From positions 1 through 46,415 of the forward strand of contig WANZ01000027.1 in assembly GCA_015521515.1 (NCBI GenBank): a DNA stretch of 46,415 nt, written 5' to 3'. The stretch's first letter is position 1. The number at the start of each line of letters is the position of its first letter. Below are positions 5,943 through 13,682 of this stretch, one piece after another. The notes beneath the pieces are model-generated. The model worked only from the letters and a program-made list of their open reading frames with translations, ran no database searches and had not been told where the DNA came from. The translations under genes were made by a program, and so were the position numbers. The DNA comes from Candidatus Iainarchaeum sp. GTDB taxonomy: Archaea; Iainarchaeota; Iainarchaeia; JAADDC01.

Positions 5943-8612
5943 ATGCGACACATCCTCGCACTCCTCTTACTACCTATAGCAATGGCAGCAGGTGTTCTTA
6001 TAGAGAACAGGGACCTTAACGTTGTAAACGGTAGTATTTATGTAAACGGTGGTAGTGTTTTCATAAACAATATAGAGGTTCTAAAACGATCCGACATATT
6101 CTCCAACGCAGGAACGTCAGACGCCAGTGTAACAGGAACATATAGCACTTTAGACATCCAACTGAGGGAAAATGTAGTAGGATCCTACGAATTTAACGAA
6201 TTCCAGAATTACAGTATGATGTCCACCCTTACCATTAACACCAGACCAGATGATACAACAACTACCAACATAAACGAGGCAACTGACGCCATCTACATCC
6301 AATCTACCCAACCATTTACCCACGTAGGTATTGTTACAAACAAGGACTATGTGGTGTTCTGGAATAACACAACTAACCAGCATGCTAATATCTCTGCCAA
6401 TACAGTGTTAGCAGAAAGGTTAGAAGATATGTCAAACTCCTCCTATTATATAGACCCTGCAGGCACTTCCGTCCTAGGTCCGATGACCGTAGGATTTCCA
6501 ACAGCCTGGGACTCTCTCCATTTGAAGAGCTCTCTCCTAATAGATACTAATGTACATTCTACAAGAACGTCAGAGGGTATAAGGATGAACGTTTCCTCTA
6601 TTCCAAACAAATTCTTTGATGTAGCTTACGACGAAGGTTTTGGGTCCTTTACGGTTAGATCTTGGGCAAATACTGGTACTCCAATTCCTCTCTATGTGGG
6701 AGCAGGCGGTGCATACTTCTGGCTGGATAGTACCTCTGGAAATATAGGTGTGGGGAATCTATCACCTTCTTATAAGTTACATGTCTCTGGAGACATAGGA
6801 GCAAACAATGTGTATGCAACCTCCTTTGTGGAGGGAGGTACGCCCCTCTCAAGCAAGTATGTCCCCCAGACAAGAACCATATCAGTTTTGTCACCTCTAA
6901 CAGGTGGAGGAGCACTTTCCTCAGATATAACCATAGGTTTAAGTGTTGGGAGAGGCTTGAAGGTAAATGCAGGATCCTTAGAGATGAATATAACCTCCAC
7001 CCTTTCTTGTCCATCAGGGCAGGCACTTACAGCAGTAAACCCATCTGACGGTACCATTTCATGTACAGTGGTGGATACCACACCCTCCAACGATATTACA
7101 GGCTCCGGCACCACGAACTACATACCCTACTTTACATCCCCCTCCACAGTATCAGCCTCTAACCTATACTGGGATAACACGAACAAACGCCTCGGTATAA
7201 ACATTTCTACGCCCCAGTATACTCTTGATGTAAATGGTACTACTTATGTTAGGGGAGATCTAGTATCTACGGGCCTCATATATACCACTAGAGATGCTGG
7301 CTATCTTCCTCCCACCTATCTGAGAACCTGGGGTATAGACAAATCCGATGGGCATTTGTACATAGAGTGGGGCAACGACTCTGCAGACTACCTCTATATA
7401 ACAGATCATTGGAGGTACCAGAGCCCTGTTTATATTAAGGCAGGCCCGGTTTACATCCAACCCTCTAACACAAGTACCCTTTCCGTTCTTGCAAACAAGG
7501 TAGGTATAAACAACACAAACCCAACAGCCAACCTTGAGGTAAACGGAAGCCTTAAAGTTACAGACGCCTCCGGAAATGAAAGGTTTGGTGCGTATCAGTC
7601 TGGGGAAGTGAGAGTAGGATTCGATTTTAAGATGGCCAGAACTGTTGTGGGAGATTATAATTGGAAAAGAGCCCTTGTACCCTATCCCACAAAATTGATA
7701 ATAAACTATGCAGGAGACTTCAACGCCGGTGTGGAAGTTCACGGACCAGGTATTTCAGCCTCCCAGTTCAAGGACAGAGACAACACCTCTTTCTATGTAG
7801 ACCCTGCAGGCACTTCCGTCCTTTCTAATCTGCGTCTAACCACAAAAACAAACTGCTCAAAACTATACACAGACGCTTCAGGTAATGTTTTGTGTGGAGT
7901 TGACAATGGTATAACCACCATAACTTCCACAGATCCTATCTCTGTATCTGTTACGGGAACCTCTGCATCCATCTCTCTCAAGTACAACCCAACATATTTC
8001 TCTACAGATATAGATGGAAACCTTGTACTTACCAATCAATACGCTACAGGATCGGCCTTTGATGGTAGGTTTGTAAACGAGGGTCAATCTGCAGGAGGAG
8101 ACCTATCTGGTACGTATCCCAACCCCACAGTTGCAAAAATACAGGGAAGACCTGTATCCCCTACCGCTCCGTCTGCAGGTCAAGCTTTGGTGTGGAATGG
8201 AACCCAATACGTTCCAACTACAGTAGATACAAACCCCACGGACGATGCCCTTGGATCCGGAACCACTGGAAAGATACCAATCTGGGTTGGTACGCGTACC
8301 CTAGGAGATTCAGCACTTTCAGAAACTACCACAGAGGTGGTATCTTCAAAGGTGGTAAAGGCCCCGCGGTATAATGATAGTGATAACACCTCCTTCTACT
8401 TAGATCCTTCAAATGTGTCAGAGGTGAACGAACTAAATGCCAATGTTGTGAGGGCTAGTATTCTTCAATCTGGAGATCTTGTCTTCAAGAACGGTTTTAG
8501 GTTTGTTGAGGATGGGAATAGTATTGTGCTATTAAACCAAAGGGGAGAACCTGTTCTTAGAATAGATGATAAAGGAAACTTGTGGATAAGGGGAGAAATT
8601 AGAAGGGGGTGA
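5943..8612 (+). CDS. Secreted trimeric tail-fibre-like adhesin, 889 aa
   Basis: A Sec-type signal peptide (residues 1-16, LALLLLPIAMAAG) is followed by a mosaic of motifs typical of phage tail fibres and bacterial trimeric surface fibres. The NTSFY-DP-AGTSVL motif occurs three times (near residues 165, 612 and 815). The G(I/V)G...P...L.V.G head-type motif occurs three times (near 267, 418 and 520; e.g. SPSYKLHVSGDI). There is an LTGGGALSSDITIGLS segment (near 320) and a GGDLSGTYPNPTVAKIQG segment (near 718). No C-terminal anchor is seen. The family usually folds as an extended homotrimer, so a long fibre is inferred. The resemblance to bacterial and phage fibres suggests lateral transfer. Downstream genes follow within 4-10 bp, implying one operon. 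Confidence 0.7.
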   Translation: MRHILALLLLPIAMAAGVLIENRDLNVVNGSIYVNGGSVFINNIEVLKRSDIFSNAGTSDASVTGTYSTLDIQLRENVVGSYEFNEFQNYSMMSTLTINTRPDDTTTTNINEATDAIYIQSTQPFTHVGIVTNKDYVVFWNNTTNQHANISANTVLAERLEDMSNSSYYIDPAGTSVLGPMTVGFPTAWDSLHLKSSLLIDTNVHSTRTSEGIRMNVSSIPNKFFDVAYDEGFGSFTVRSWANTGTPIPLYVGAGGAYFWLDSTSGNIGVGNLSPSYKLHVSGDIGANNVYATSFVEGGTPLSSKYVPQTRTISVLSPLTGGGALSSDITIGLSVGRGLKVNAGSLEMNITSTLSCPSGQALTAVNPSDGTISCTVVDTTPSNDITGSGTTNYIPYFTSPSTVSASNLYWDNTNKRLGINISTPQYTLDVNGTTYVRGDLVSTGLIYTTRDAGYLPPTYLRTWGIDKSDGHLYIEWGNDSADYLYITDHWRYQSPVYIKAGPVYIQPSNTSTLSVLANKVGINNTNPTANLEVNGSLKVTDASGNERFGAYQSGEVRVGFDFKMARTVVGDYNWKRALVPYPTKLIINYAGDFNAGVEVHGPGISASQFKDRDNTSFYVDPAGTSVLSNLRLTTKTNCSKLYTDASGNVLCGVDNGITTITSTDPISVSVTGTSASISLKYNPTYFSTDIDGNLVLTNQYATGSAFDGRFVNEGQSAGGDLSGTYPNPTVAKIQGRPVSPTAPSAGQALVWNGTQYVPTTVDTNPTDDALGSGTTGKIPIWVGTRTLGDSALSETTTEVVSSKVVKAPRYNDSDNTSFYLDPSNVSEVNELNANVVRASILQSGDLVFKNGFRFVEDGNSIVLLNQRGEPVLRIDDKGNLWIRGEIRRG

Positions 8613-8616
8613 TAGG

Positions 8617-8856
8617 GTGTTGAAGAGACTAAAACAAATGTTGGTTAACTGGTTGCTTTCCGATGTTACTGTGGAGGAATTAAGGGTAATAAACCTTAGG
8701 ATTGGCCAGCATAGTGTAAGGATCTATCCGGACCACATAGATGTTAACGGCGGTATTCTGATATATGCAAATTACATCGATGGTAGGGGAACAGCTGTCA
8801 TAAAGAATATCAACGGCTTGCAGGTACCGGTAGGCACTAATAAGTATGTGCCCTAA
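8617..8856 (+). CDS. Small fibre-associated protein, 79 aa
   Basis: The N-terminus is a basic amphipathic helix (MLKRLKQMLVNWLL) followed by a short beta-rich domain (LRIGQHSVRIYPDHIDVNGG). The start is GTG, 4 bp after the stop of the fibre gene. Residues 1-45 clearly resemble the N-terminus of the protein at 12780-13673 (MLRWLKRRFAEWLL ... KIGENTVYIKPDSI), so the two are paralogous modules. There is no signal peptide in the usual sense. Possibly a connector that joins fibre parts to the envelope; this is an inference from context. Confidence 0.6.
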   Translation: MLKRLKQMLVNWLLSDVTVEELRVINLRIGQHSVRIYPDHIDVNGGILIYANYIDGRGTAVIKNINGLQVPVGTNKYVP

Positions 8857-8865
8857 TAATATACG

Positions 8866-9753
8866 ATGCCACTGCCAGGATCCATCTGGGTAGAAGGAAC
8901 AAGACTGAAATACGTAGATGCTAATGGAAACATTCGTTCCCAGGAAGGCGAATTAGTGTCTTCATCCTCTTCTGGCCAGCCAGGCTCCCTCTGGATAGAC
9001 GGAAACTACCTGTACTATATTGATCAATACGGAGCCATAAGAAGGCTGCCAACCGTCTCTCTTGGCACTTCATCTGGCCAACCAGGATCTCTTTGGTTGG
9101 AAGGGAACTACATAAAGTTTGTTACAGGCACAGGAAACCTTAGAGAATGGCACACAGATACTCACTCCGACTGGGCCAACCACTCCAACTGGTCTGACTG
9201 GCCAAACTCCCACTCAGACTCCCACTCAGACTCTCACTCAGATTCACATGCAAACTGGTCTGACTGGAACGATACCCACTCCGACACTCACTATAATTGG
9301 TCCGACTATAGCGACTTTTTACATTGGGATTGGACAGACCATGGAGATACACCTCATGGAGATCATAGTGATCATGCTGACTTTCATACGGACTCTCACG
9401 GAGATTGGTCAGACTATAGCGATTCGTCACAACATTTAGATTGGATCCATAATGATGCTATACACACAGATTGGGGCGATCATAGTAATACAATACATGC
9501 TGATAGTCCGCACTACGATCATACTAACCACAGTGACCAGCCACATGCTAATGCAACCCCTCATGATGATGTACCACATTCAAATCATTCGGACCATCTA
9601 GATTCACATTATGACTGGTCTGACTGGCCAAACTCCCACTCAGACTCCCACTCAGACTCTCACTCAGATTCACATGCAAACTGGTCTGACTGGAACGATA
9701 CACACTCTGACACATCTTCACATAACGACGTGCACAACGATCAGCCCATATAA
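8866..9753 (+). CDS. His/Trp/Tyr-X-Asp/Asn repeat protein, candidate radical SAM substrate, 295 aa
   Basis: Residues 1-95 hold three copies of a roughly 22-residue beta module starting PGS(I/L)W (PGSIWVEGTRLKYVD, PGSLWIDGNYLYYID, PGSLWLEGNYIKFV). Residues 97-295 are low complexity but highly patterned: almost entirely H-, W- or Y-X-D/N triads such as HSD, WSD, WPN, WND, YSD, HTD, HGD and HND. An 88-bp DNA segment is duplicated exactly (9188-9275 and 9614-9701). There is no signal peptide or Cys. It lies directly upstream of a SPASM radical SAM gene whose own tail has H-X-D repeats. Triads of the form aromatic/His-X-Asp/Asn/Ser are the substrate pattern of cyclophane-forming (triceptide) enzymes, so I infer a cross-linked repeat fibre. 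Metal binding by His/Asp is the alternative. Confidence 0.7.
   Translation: MPLPGSIWVEGTRLKYVDANGNIRSQEGELVSSSSSGQPGSLWIDGNYLYYIDQYGAIRRLPTVSLGTSSGQPGSLWLEGNYIKFVTGTGNLREWHTDTHSDWANHSNWSDWPNSHSDSHSDSHSDSHANWSDWNDTHSDTHYNWSDYSDFLHWDWTDHGDTPHGDHSDHADFHTDSHGDWSDYSDSSQHLDWIHNDAIHTDWGDHSNTIHADSPHYDHTNHSDQPHANATPHDDVPHSNHSDHLDSHYDWSDWPNSHSDSHSDSHSDSHANWSDWNDTHSDTSSHNDVHNDQPI
9188..9275 (+). repeat. 88-bp direct repeat, copy 1
   Basis: Base-for-base identical to 9614-9701 by eye, in the same reading frame. It encodes the WSDWPN-(SHSD)n-HANWSDWND block. Identity at synonymous positions shows a recent duplication or ongoing repeat homogenisation. Confidence 0.9.
9614..9701 (+). repeat. 88-bp direct repeat, copy 2
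   Basis: Second exact copy of 9188-9275, 426 bp downstream and in frame. The sequence between the two copies encodes similar but more diverged triads. Confidence 0.9.
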
Positions 9754-9774
9754 ACATTTCATAGGAGGTGTTGA

Positions 9775-11076
9775 ATGGTGACAGTACTCATAAAACCTAC
9801 CCTGGCATGCAACCTTTCTTGTGCATACTGTTATCAGAACAGATTGTTGAGGGAAAAGGACTATGATCTGGAATGGATTTTGAATACCATTGAAGAAACG
9901 GCAAAATTGCCGGAATATAGTAATGGATATGGAGGGGTGTTCACTTTACACGGAGGAGAGCCTCTAACCCTTCCTAAAGAGGATATAGAGGCCATATTTA
10001 AGAAAATTGTAGAGGTAGGACAGCGCCCTTCAATACAAACAAACGGTGTAAACATAGACGATGACATCATAGAGATTTTCAAAAAGTATAGAGTTAGTGT
10101 GGGAGTGAGCATAGACGGACCAGAAGAATTGAATGTTCTAAGAGCTCCACCATCCCAAACAAGAAAGGTACTGGAGAATCTTCAAAGATTGGTGGAGGAA
10201 AAGATACCAACCAGTGTTATTATTGTGGTACATAAGTTTAACGCCGGTGATGATGAGCGCTTTGAAAAACTAAAGAAGTTCATACACTGGCTTTCAGGAG
10301 AGCTAAGGATAACAGGAAGATTAAATCCTCTTGGCTACCCTGCGCCAAAGCAGTACTTCCTTGAGCCAGGTAGGTTAGCATATGTATACAGAGAGCTTGC
10401 AAAGTTTATGCTGGATACCGGCTATCAATGGTCTCCCTTCAGAGATATCATGAACGCCCTCCTGGGAAGACAAGAAGTGGTATGTGTTTTTAGACCGTGT
10501 GATCCGTTTAACACAGCTGCTGCCCATGTTATAAAGGGAGATAGGATGGTTACAAACTGCCAAAGACATGTACCTCTGCTAAGAACACAGGAGAGAATGT
10601 ATATCAGGGAAGAAGTATTGTATAATACACCATTTGAGTATGGGGGATGTAGGGGATGTAAGTACTTCCCTATCTGCTATGGTGGATGTTCCGCAACCAC
10701 CATAAACGGTGACTGGAGAAACAGGGATGCAAACTGTCCTGCTTGGAAGGCAGTTTTCAGCTACTATGACAACGTTCTAAGGTTTATGGGTATAGAACCG
10801 GCCTATGTAAAAGCTACACTTCCCTTTGAGACAAGCCGTTCATTAAGCACTAACCATACCGACGGAATAGAGCACGTTGATGGAGGTTTAAGACACCTAG
10901 ATGGAATAGCGGAGGGATCCTGCGGGGGTGGACACAACGATGGTGTGGAGCATACAGATGGAAGTGTAAGACACCTAGACAGTGACAATCCTCCGAGGGG
11001 AGGTTCCTGCTTTGGAGGCAATCATACTGATGGTGTAGAACACATAGATGGAAGCTTAAGGCACCTTGACGGGTGA
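9775..11076 (+). CDS. Radical SAM/SPASM peptide-modifying enzyme with H-x-D repeat tail, 433 aa
   Basis: The radical SAM cluster motif is CNLSCAYC (C12, C16, C19), with the GGEP SAM-binding motif near residue 61 and a TIM-barrel core to about 215. The SPASM domain supplies auxiliary-cluster cysteines (TNC, then GGCRGCKYFPICYGGC, i.e. CxxCx5CxxxC, then NC) at about 265-320. After about residue 350 a non-catalytic tail carries three copies of HxDGxEHxDGxxRHxD (e.g. HTDGVEHIDGSLRHLDG) separated by GSC-GG linkers. SPASM enzymes of this size usually modify ribosomal peptides. The tail echoes the H-X-D triads of the adjacent repeat protein. Start: a strong GGAGGTG site 6-7 nt upstream of the ATG. 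Same operon as its presumed substrate. Confidence 0.88.
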   Translation: MVTVLIKPTLACNLSCAYCYQNRLLREKDYDLEWILNTIEETAKLPEYSNGYGGVFTLHGGEPLTLPKEDIEAIFKKIVEVGQRPSIQTNGVNIDDDIIEIFKKYRVSVGVSIDGPEELNVLRAPPSQTRKVLENLQRLVEEKIPTSVIIVVHKFNAGDDERFEKLKKFIHWLSGELRITGRLNPLGYPAPKQYFLEPGRLAYVYRELAKFMLDTGYQWSPFRDIMNALLGRQEVVCVFRPCDPFNTAAAHVIKGDRMVTNCQRHVPLLRTQERMYIREEVLYNTPFEYGGCRGCKYFPICYGGCSATTINGDWRNRDANCPAWKAVFSYYDNVLRFMGIEPAYVKATLPFETSRSLSTNHTDGIEHVDGGLRHLDGIAEGSCGGGHNDGVEHTDGSVRHLDSDNPPRGGSCFGGNHTDGVEHIDGSLRHLDG

Positions 11077-11082
11077 ATATGT

Positions 11083-11973
11083 ATGTTTAAGAGCAAAACA
11101 CCGGTAATAAAACCAGACTTTGAGATAAAACACTTTACAAGGATTGTGTGGAGAAGACCCGAGTACAAGGCAGTATGGGAACCAAGGTTAGGTAGAATCT
11201 CTCGTATGGCAAACAGAGCAGAATACGAAATGGTAAAGAGAGGTTATAGAAGGGCAGCTACATGGCATGTGGATGTAAACAATTTTGCAGAGTTCATAGA
11301 GCAAATTCAAAGGGATGGGCTATACTTCTTCCCCATAGCAAAAAGCGCATACTATCAAGGCTTTTCTCACTATCATGTTCCTCCCAAACCAGGGGAGCCG
11401 TTCTTCTGGTATGGGGCTCTTGTGAGGGATCCAAAGGACGGAGAAAGATTTAGAGAGGCATCCAAGAGAAAGGATGGACACATAGAGATAGGTGAGATGT
11501 TGGGTTATCCAAAGTGTTGTGTAGAATTCTTCATGGATACATGGAGCCAGGGGTTCTACGATCCCCTATGGCAGGCAGCAGAAAATGATGGAGACCCTGT
11601 CCTTGAGAAGGACAGATGGACATTAGAAGAAGATAAATATGTAATATACATTCCGGATCCCTACCCTGAAGCCATCCAAGAGTTAAGATATTTTGGCATA
11701 CGTATGACGACTCATTTACCCCACTCCCATAGATGTAAGGGAACAAAGAGGGTGGGGAAGAAGTGGAGGAAGGTGATGGAGGATATAGACCCAGAAGCCT
11801 TTGAGTGGTTGGAAGAGATACTCACCTCTCCCATAGTGTGGGATAGTTACCATGGGGTGGCTCAGGTTCACACACCCTGGTTCGTGGGACTAGCCCATAC
11901 CTACCCATATCTTGATAAAAGAAGGGTGATAGTGCTGAATAGTGAAAGAATACCGTGGGATCTCAACCTTTAG
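11083..11973 (+). CDS. GYPxCC-motif (DUF483-like) protein, 296 aa
   Basis: The hallmark is IGEMLGYPKCCVEFF near residues 137-151, which I recall from the archaeal DUF483 family; a second His/Cys cluster (THLPHSHRCKG) lies near 220. It has no signal peptide or membrane segment and many Trp and Tyr. It starts 6 bp after the radical SAM gene, so it is very probably a partner in the same pathway: a second tailoring or substrate-recognition protein is plausible, but no activity is established that I can cite. The 3' end overlaps the opposite-strand gene at 11963 by 11 bp. Confidence 0.6.
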   Translation: MFKSKTPVIKPDFEIKHFTRIVWRRPEYKAVWEPRLGRISRMANRAEYEMVKRGYRRAATWHVDVNNFAEFIEQIQRDGLYFFPIAKSAYYQGFSHYHVPPKPGEPFFWYGALVRDPKDGERFREASKRKDGHIEIGEMLGYPKCCVEFFMDTWSQGFYDPLWQAAENDGDPVLEKDRWTLEEDKYVIYIPDPYPEAIQELRYFGIRMTTHLPHSHRCKGTKRVGKKWRKVMEDIDPEAFEWLEEILTSPIVWDSYHGVAQVHTPWFVGLAHTYPYLDKRRVIVLNSERIPWDLNL

Positions 11974-12340
11974 GACATTTGCCCGAAGAAACATCTATTA
12001 CCTTTGGCGAATCCCTTGCAGTTACCGTTATACAGAGATAATAATTGTTTTCCACCACGGTAAACCTGTATACAGGGCTACCATCTGTCCAGGCAGTCAA
12101 ATAGGTAGCCCTCACATCGGTAAAGGGAACCTTGTTGAAAGCAGTCTTTACAGCTTCTTCACAGCTGATAAACGACGGAGATCCTGGAAACCCTTCCGGA
12201 CAAGCGGTTCTTATGATGTCTTCAGAAAGGATGGGAATATTCTTCTCTGAAGAGGTGGAACCCCTTTGGGAGAAGAGGACAATACCCATAATGATGGATA
12301 CGAGGATCACACCACCGATGATGAGGTGGAGCCTGTCCAT
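11963..12340 (-). CDS. Membrane-anchored small extracytoplasmic protein, 125 aa
   Basis: The N-terminal hydrophobic helix (residues 5-24, HLIIGGVILVSIIMGIVLFS) anchors a small domain with four cysteines (TACPEG, ISCEEA, YLCITV, GKCPKG), consistent with one or two disulfides outside the cell. The repeating beta pattern and size (about 95 residues) suggest a cystatin/NTF2-like fold such as a PepSY-type domain, but I cannot assign it. A TATA-like CTTAAAC (12362-12369, minus strand) lies about 25 bp upstream of the ATG. It is encoded against the direction of the island genes. Confidence 0.55.
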   Translation of the reverse strand: MDRLHLIIGGVILVSIIMGIVLFSQRGSTSSEKNIPILSEDIIRTACPEGFPGSPSFISCEEAVKTAFNKVPFTDVRATYLTAWTDGSPVYRFTVVENNYYLCITVTARDSPKVIDVSSGKCPKG

Positions 12341-12375
12341 ATTTTTAACATATTCTCATGTGTTTAAGTGTTTGT

Positions 12376-12747
12376 ATGGTAAAAGGAGATGAAGGTATTA
12401 GATGGTTTTTCTATATTTTGGAGATAACAACAGGTAAGAAGTATGATATGAAACCCTTTCTGAACCTTCTTGAGGAGTTGGAGAAGATCGTAGGGGATAT
12501 TGCAGGTGTAATAATGTATTATGTGCTTAGTTTTTATGTAAACAGACAAGATCCTGAAAAGGATCTTGAGTATGTATATGAGAGAGTCTCCAAGGCTATA
12601 AAAGGCGGATTGGTGGAACGTTTGAAGGAGTGTGGGGAGTTTGGAGATAGAGAGAAGTGGGGACGGGCTATGGGGGAGGCAATCCTATCATACACGGGAG
12701 AAGATCCTTGTGAATTATTAACAAAGCTCTACAATGGTTTAGGGTAA
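12376..12747 (+). CDS. Hypothetical cytoplasmic protein, 123 aa
   Basis: Predicted to be mostly helical and without a membrane anchor (LNLLEELEKIVGDIAG, DLEYVYERVSKAIKGG). I do not recognise the family. The ATG giving MVKGDE at 12376 is preferred to the in-frame ATG at 12358 because a TTTTTAACAT box (12341-12350) lies about 29 bp upstream. The promoter is interlocked with that of the divergent gene at 11963-12340. Sits between the radical SAM block and the second fibre-like gene. Confidence 0.55.
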   Translation: MVKGDEGIRWFFYILEITTGKKYDMKPFLNLLEELEKIVGDIAGVIMYYVLSFYVNRQDPEKDLEYVYERVSKAIKGGLVERLKECGEFGDREKWGRAMGEAILSYTGEDPCELLTKLYNGLG

Positions 12748-12779
12748 GAATTATATAGAAGGTTAGGTTATTCTTAACG

Positions 12780-13673
12780 ATGCTAAGATGGCTTAAGCGG
12801 AGGTTTGCAGAGTGGTTGTTGGAAGATCTGCTAAAGGAAGGCCTGAAGATAGGTGAAAACACTGTTTATATAAAGCCGGATAGTATAGTTTTTCAACCTT
12901 TGACGTCGGATCCGGCTCTTGAGCCAGGAAAACTGTGGTACAGACAGGATATCGATGAATGGAGATATAGCCCCGATGGAAGCCAAACGAAGACACTGAC
13001 CCAGAACGTAACCACTGAAAGTGCACCGTGTTTCTCTCCAGCCAGCTATTGGATATCTACCCCAACAAATACGAACTATACACCCACTATAAGCACCAAC
13101 ATATGCTACAAAGGTTATGACAGAAAACTTAGGATAGCTATAAATAAGTCCCTAGCCTATGGAATGGAAGATCTTACGGTTAGATTGTATAGCCAGCGTA
13201 TACCACTAAATGATATAAATAGCTGGAATCTTCCAAATAGCTTAAGAGTTACAATAGAAAGCCCAAGCAGTATTTCCTACACAAATGCAGGTGTGTTAGA
13301 AACAGCTAATGGGCTGTCAATAGGGTTCGCTGTTATATACTATGATAGTTCTAATAGTGTTGTCAGAATAGATGCTTATGCTATTATAGATCTTATGCAG
13401 AACTCGGACATACCATTTATTTTAGATCCTGTATCCAACACAAGATCCCAGGCCAATACTTATGACAGAACCACTAAACTAGCGGGATGGTCACCTGCTA
13501 CCGATAGTGCAAACTGGAGCACAACTACAGATATAGATGGGAATTTCTCTTTCGCGTCTATGGTAGATACAACGGTTCCAGCTAGCACGGTAGATATAGT
13601 GTTCTACTACCATTGGTATTCAAGTCAATCAAACGGAAGTGGTAATGTTGATGTAAAAATAATTGTTGGGTGA
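12780..13673 (+). CDS. Fibre- or base-plate-like surface protein, 297 aa
   Basis: Residues 1-42 resemble the 79-aa protein at 8617 (amphipathic helix MLRWLKRRFAEWLL, then KIGENTVYIKPDSIVF). Residues 47-72 resemble the PGS-W module of the 8866 protein (LEPGKLWYRQDIDEWRYSPD). So two separate upstream genes are represented here as one fused polypeptide. The remaining 220 residues are Ser/Thr/Asn-rich beta sequence with two Cys (APCFS, NICYK), like a receptor-binding or lectin-type tip. The ATG is about 28 bp downstream of TTATATAG. No signal peptide; the RR in the helix is not followed by a Tat-type hydrophobic region. Confidence 0.6.
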   Translation: MLRWLKRRFAEWLLEDLLKEGLKIGENTVYIKPDSIVFQPLTSDPALEPGKLWYRQDIDEWRYSPDGSQTKTLTQNVTTESAPCFSPASYWISTPTNTNYTPTISTNICYKGYDRKLRIAINKSLAYGMEDLTVRLYSQRIPLNDINSWNLPNSLRVTIESPSSISYTNAGVLETANGLSIGFAVIYYDSSNSVVRIDAYAIIDLMQNSDIPFILDPVSNTRSQANTYDRTTKLAGWSPATDSANWSTTTDIDGNFSFASMVDTTVPASTVDIVFYYHWYSSQSNGSGNVDVKIIVG

Positions 13674-13682
13674 AATGTTGTT

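Noticed and set aside
9188-9701. CRISPR-like or satellite interpretation of the short repeats
   Set aside because: The repeats are in-frame coding triplets without unique spacers or palindromic repeat units; no cas genes are present.
8866-9753. Simple His-rich metal-storage protein
   Set aside because: Not excluded, but Trp and Tyr occupy the same triad position as His, and the neighbouring SPASM enzyme carries H-x-D repeats, which fits a modification substrate better.
12780-12860. Twin-arginine signal in the 12780 protein (LKRRFAEWLL)
   Set aside because: The helix is amphipathic and followed by charged residues rather than a hydrophobic signal segment and cleavage site.
5943-13673. Integrated provirus
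   Set aside because: Only fibre-like proteins are present; no integrase, capsid, portal, terminase or att repeats were seen, and the tRNA-Lys at the border is intact with no partial duplicate found downstream.
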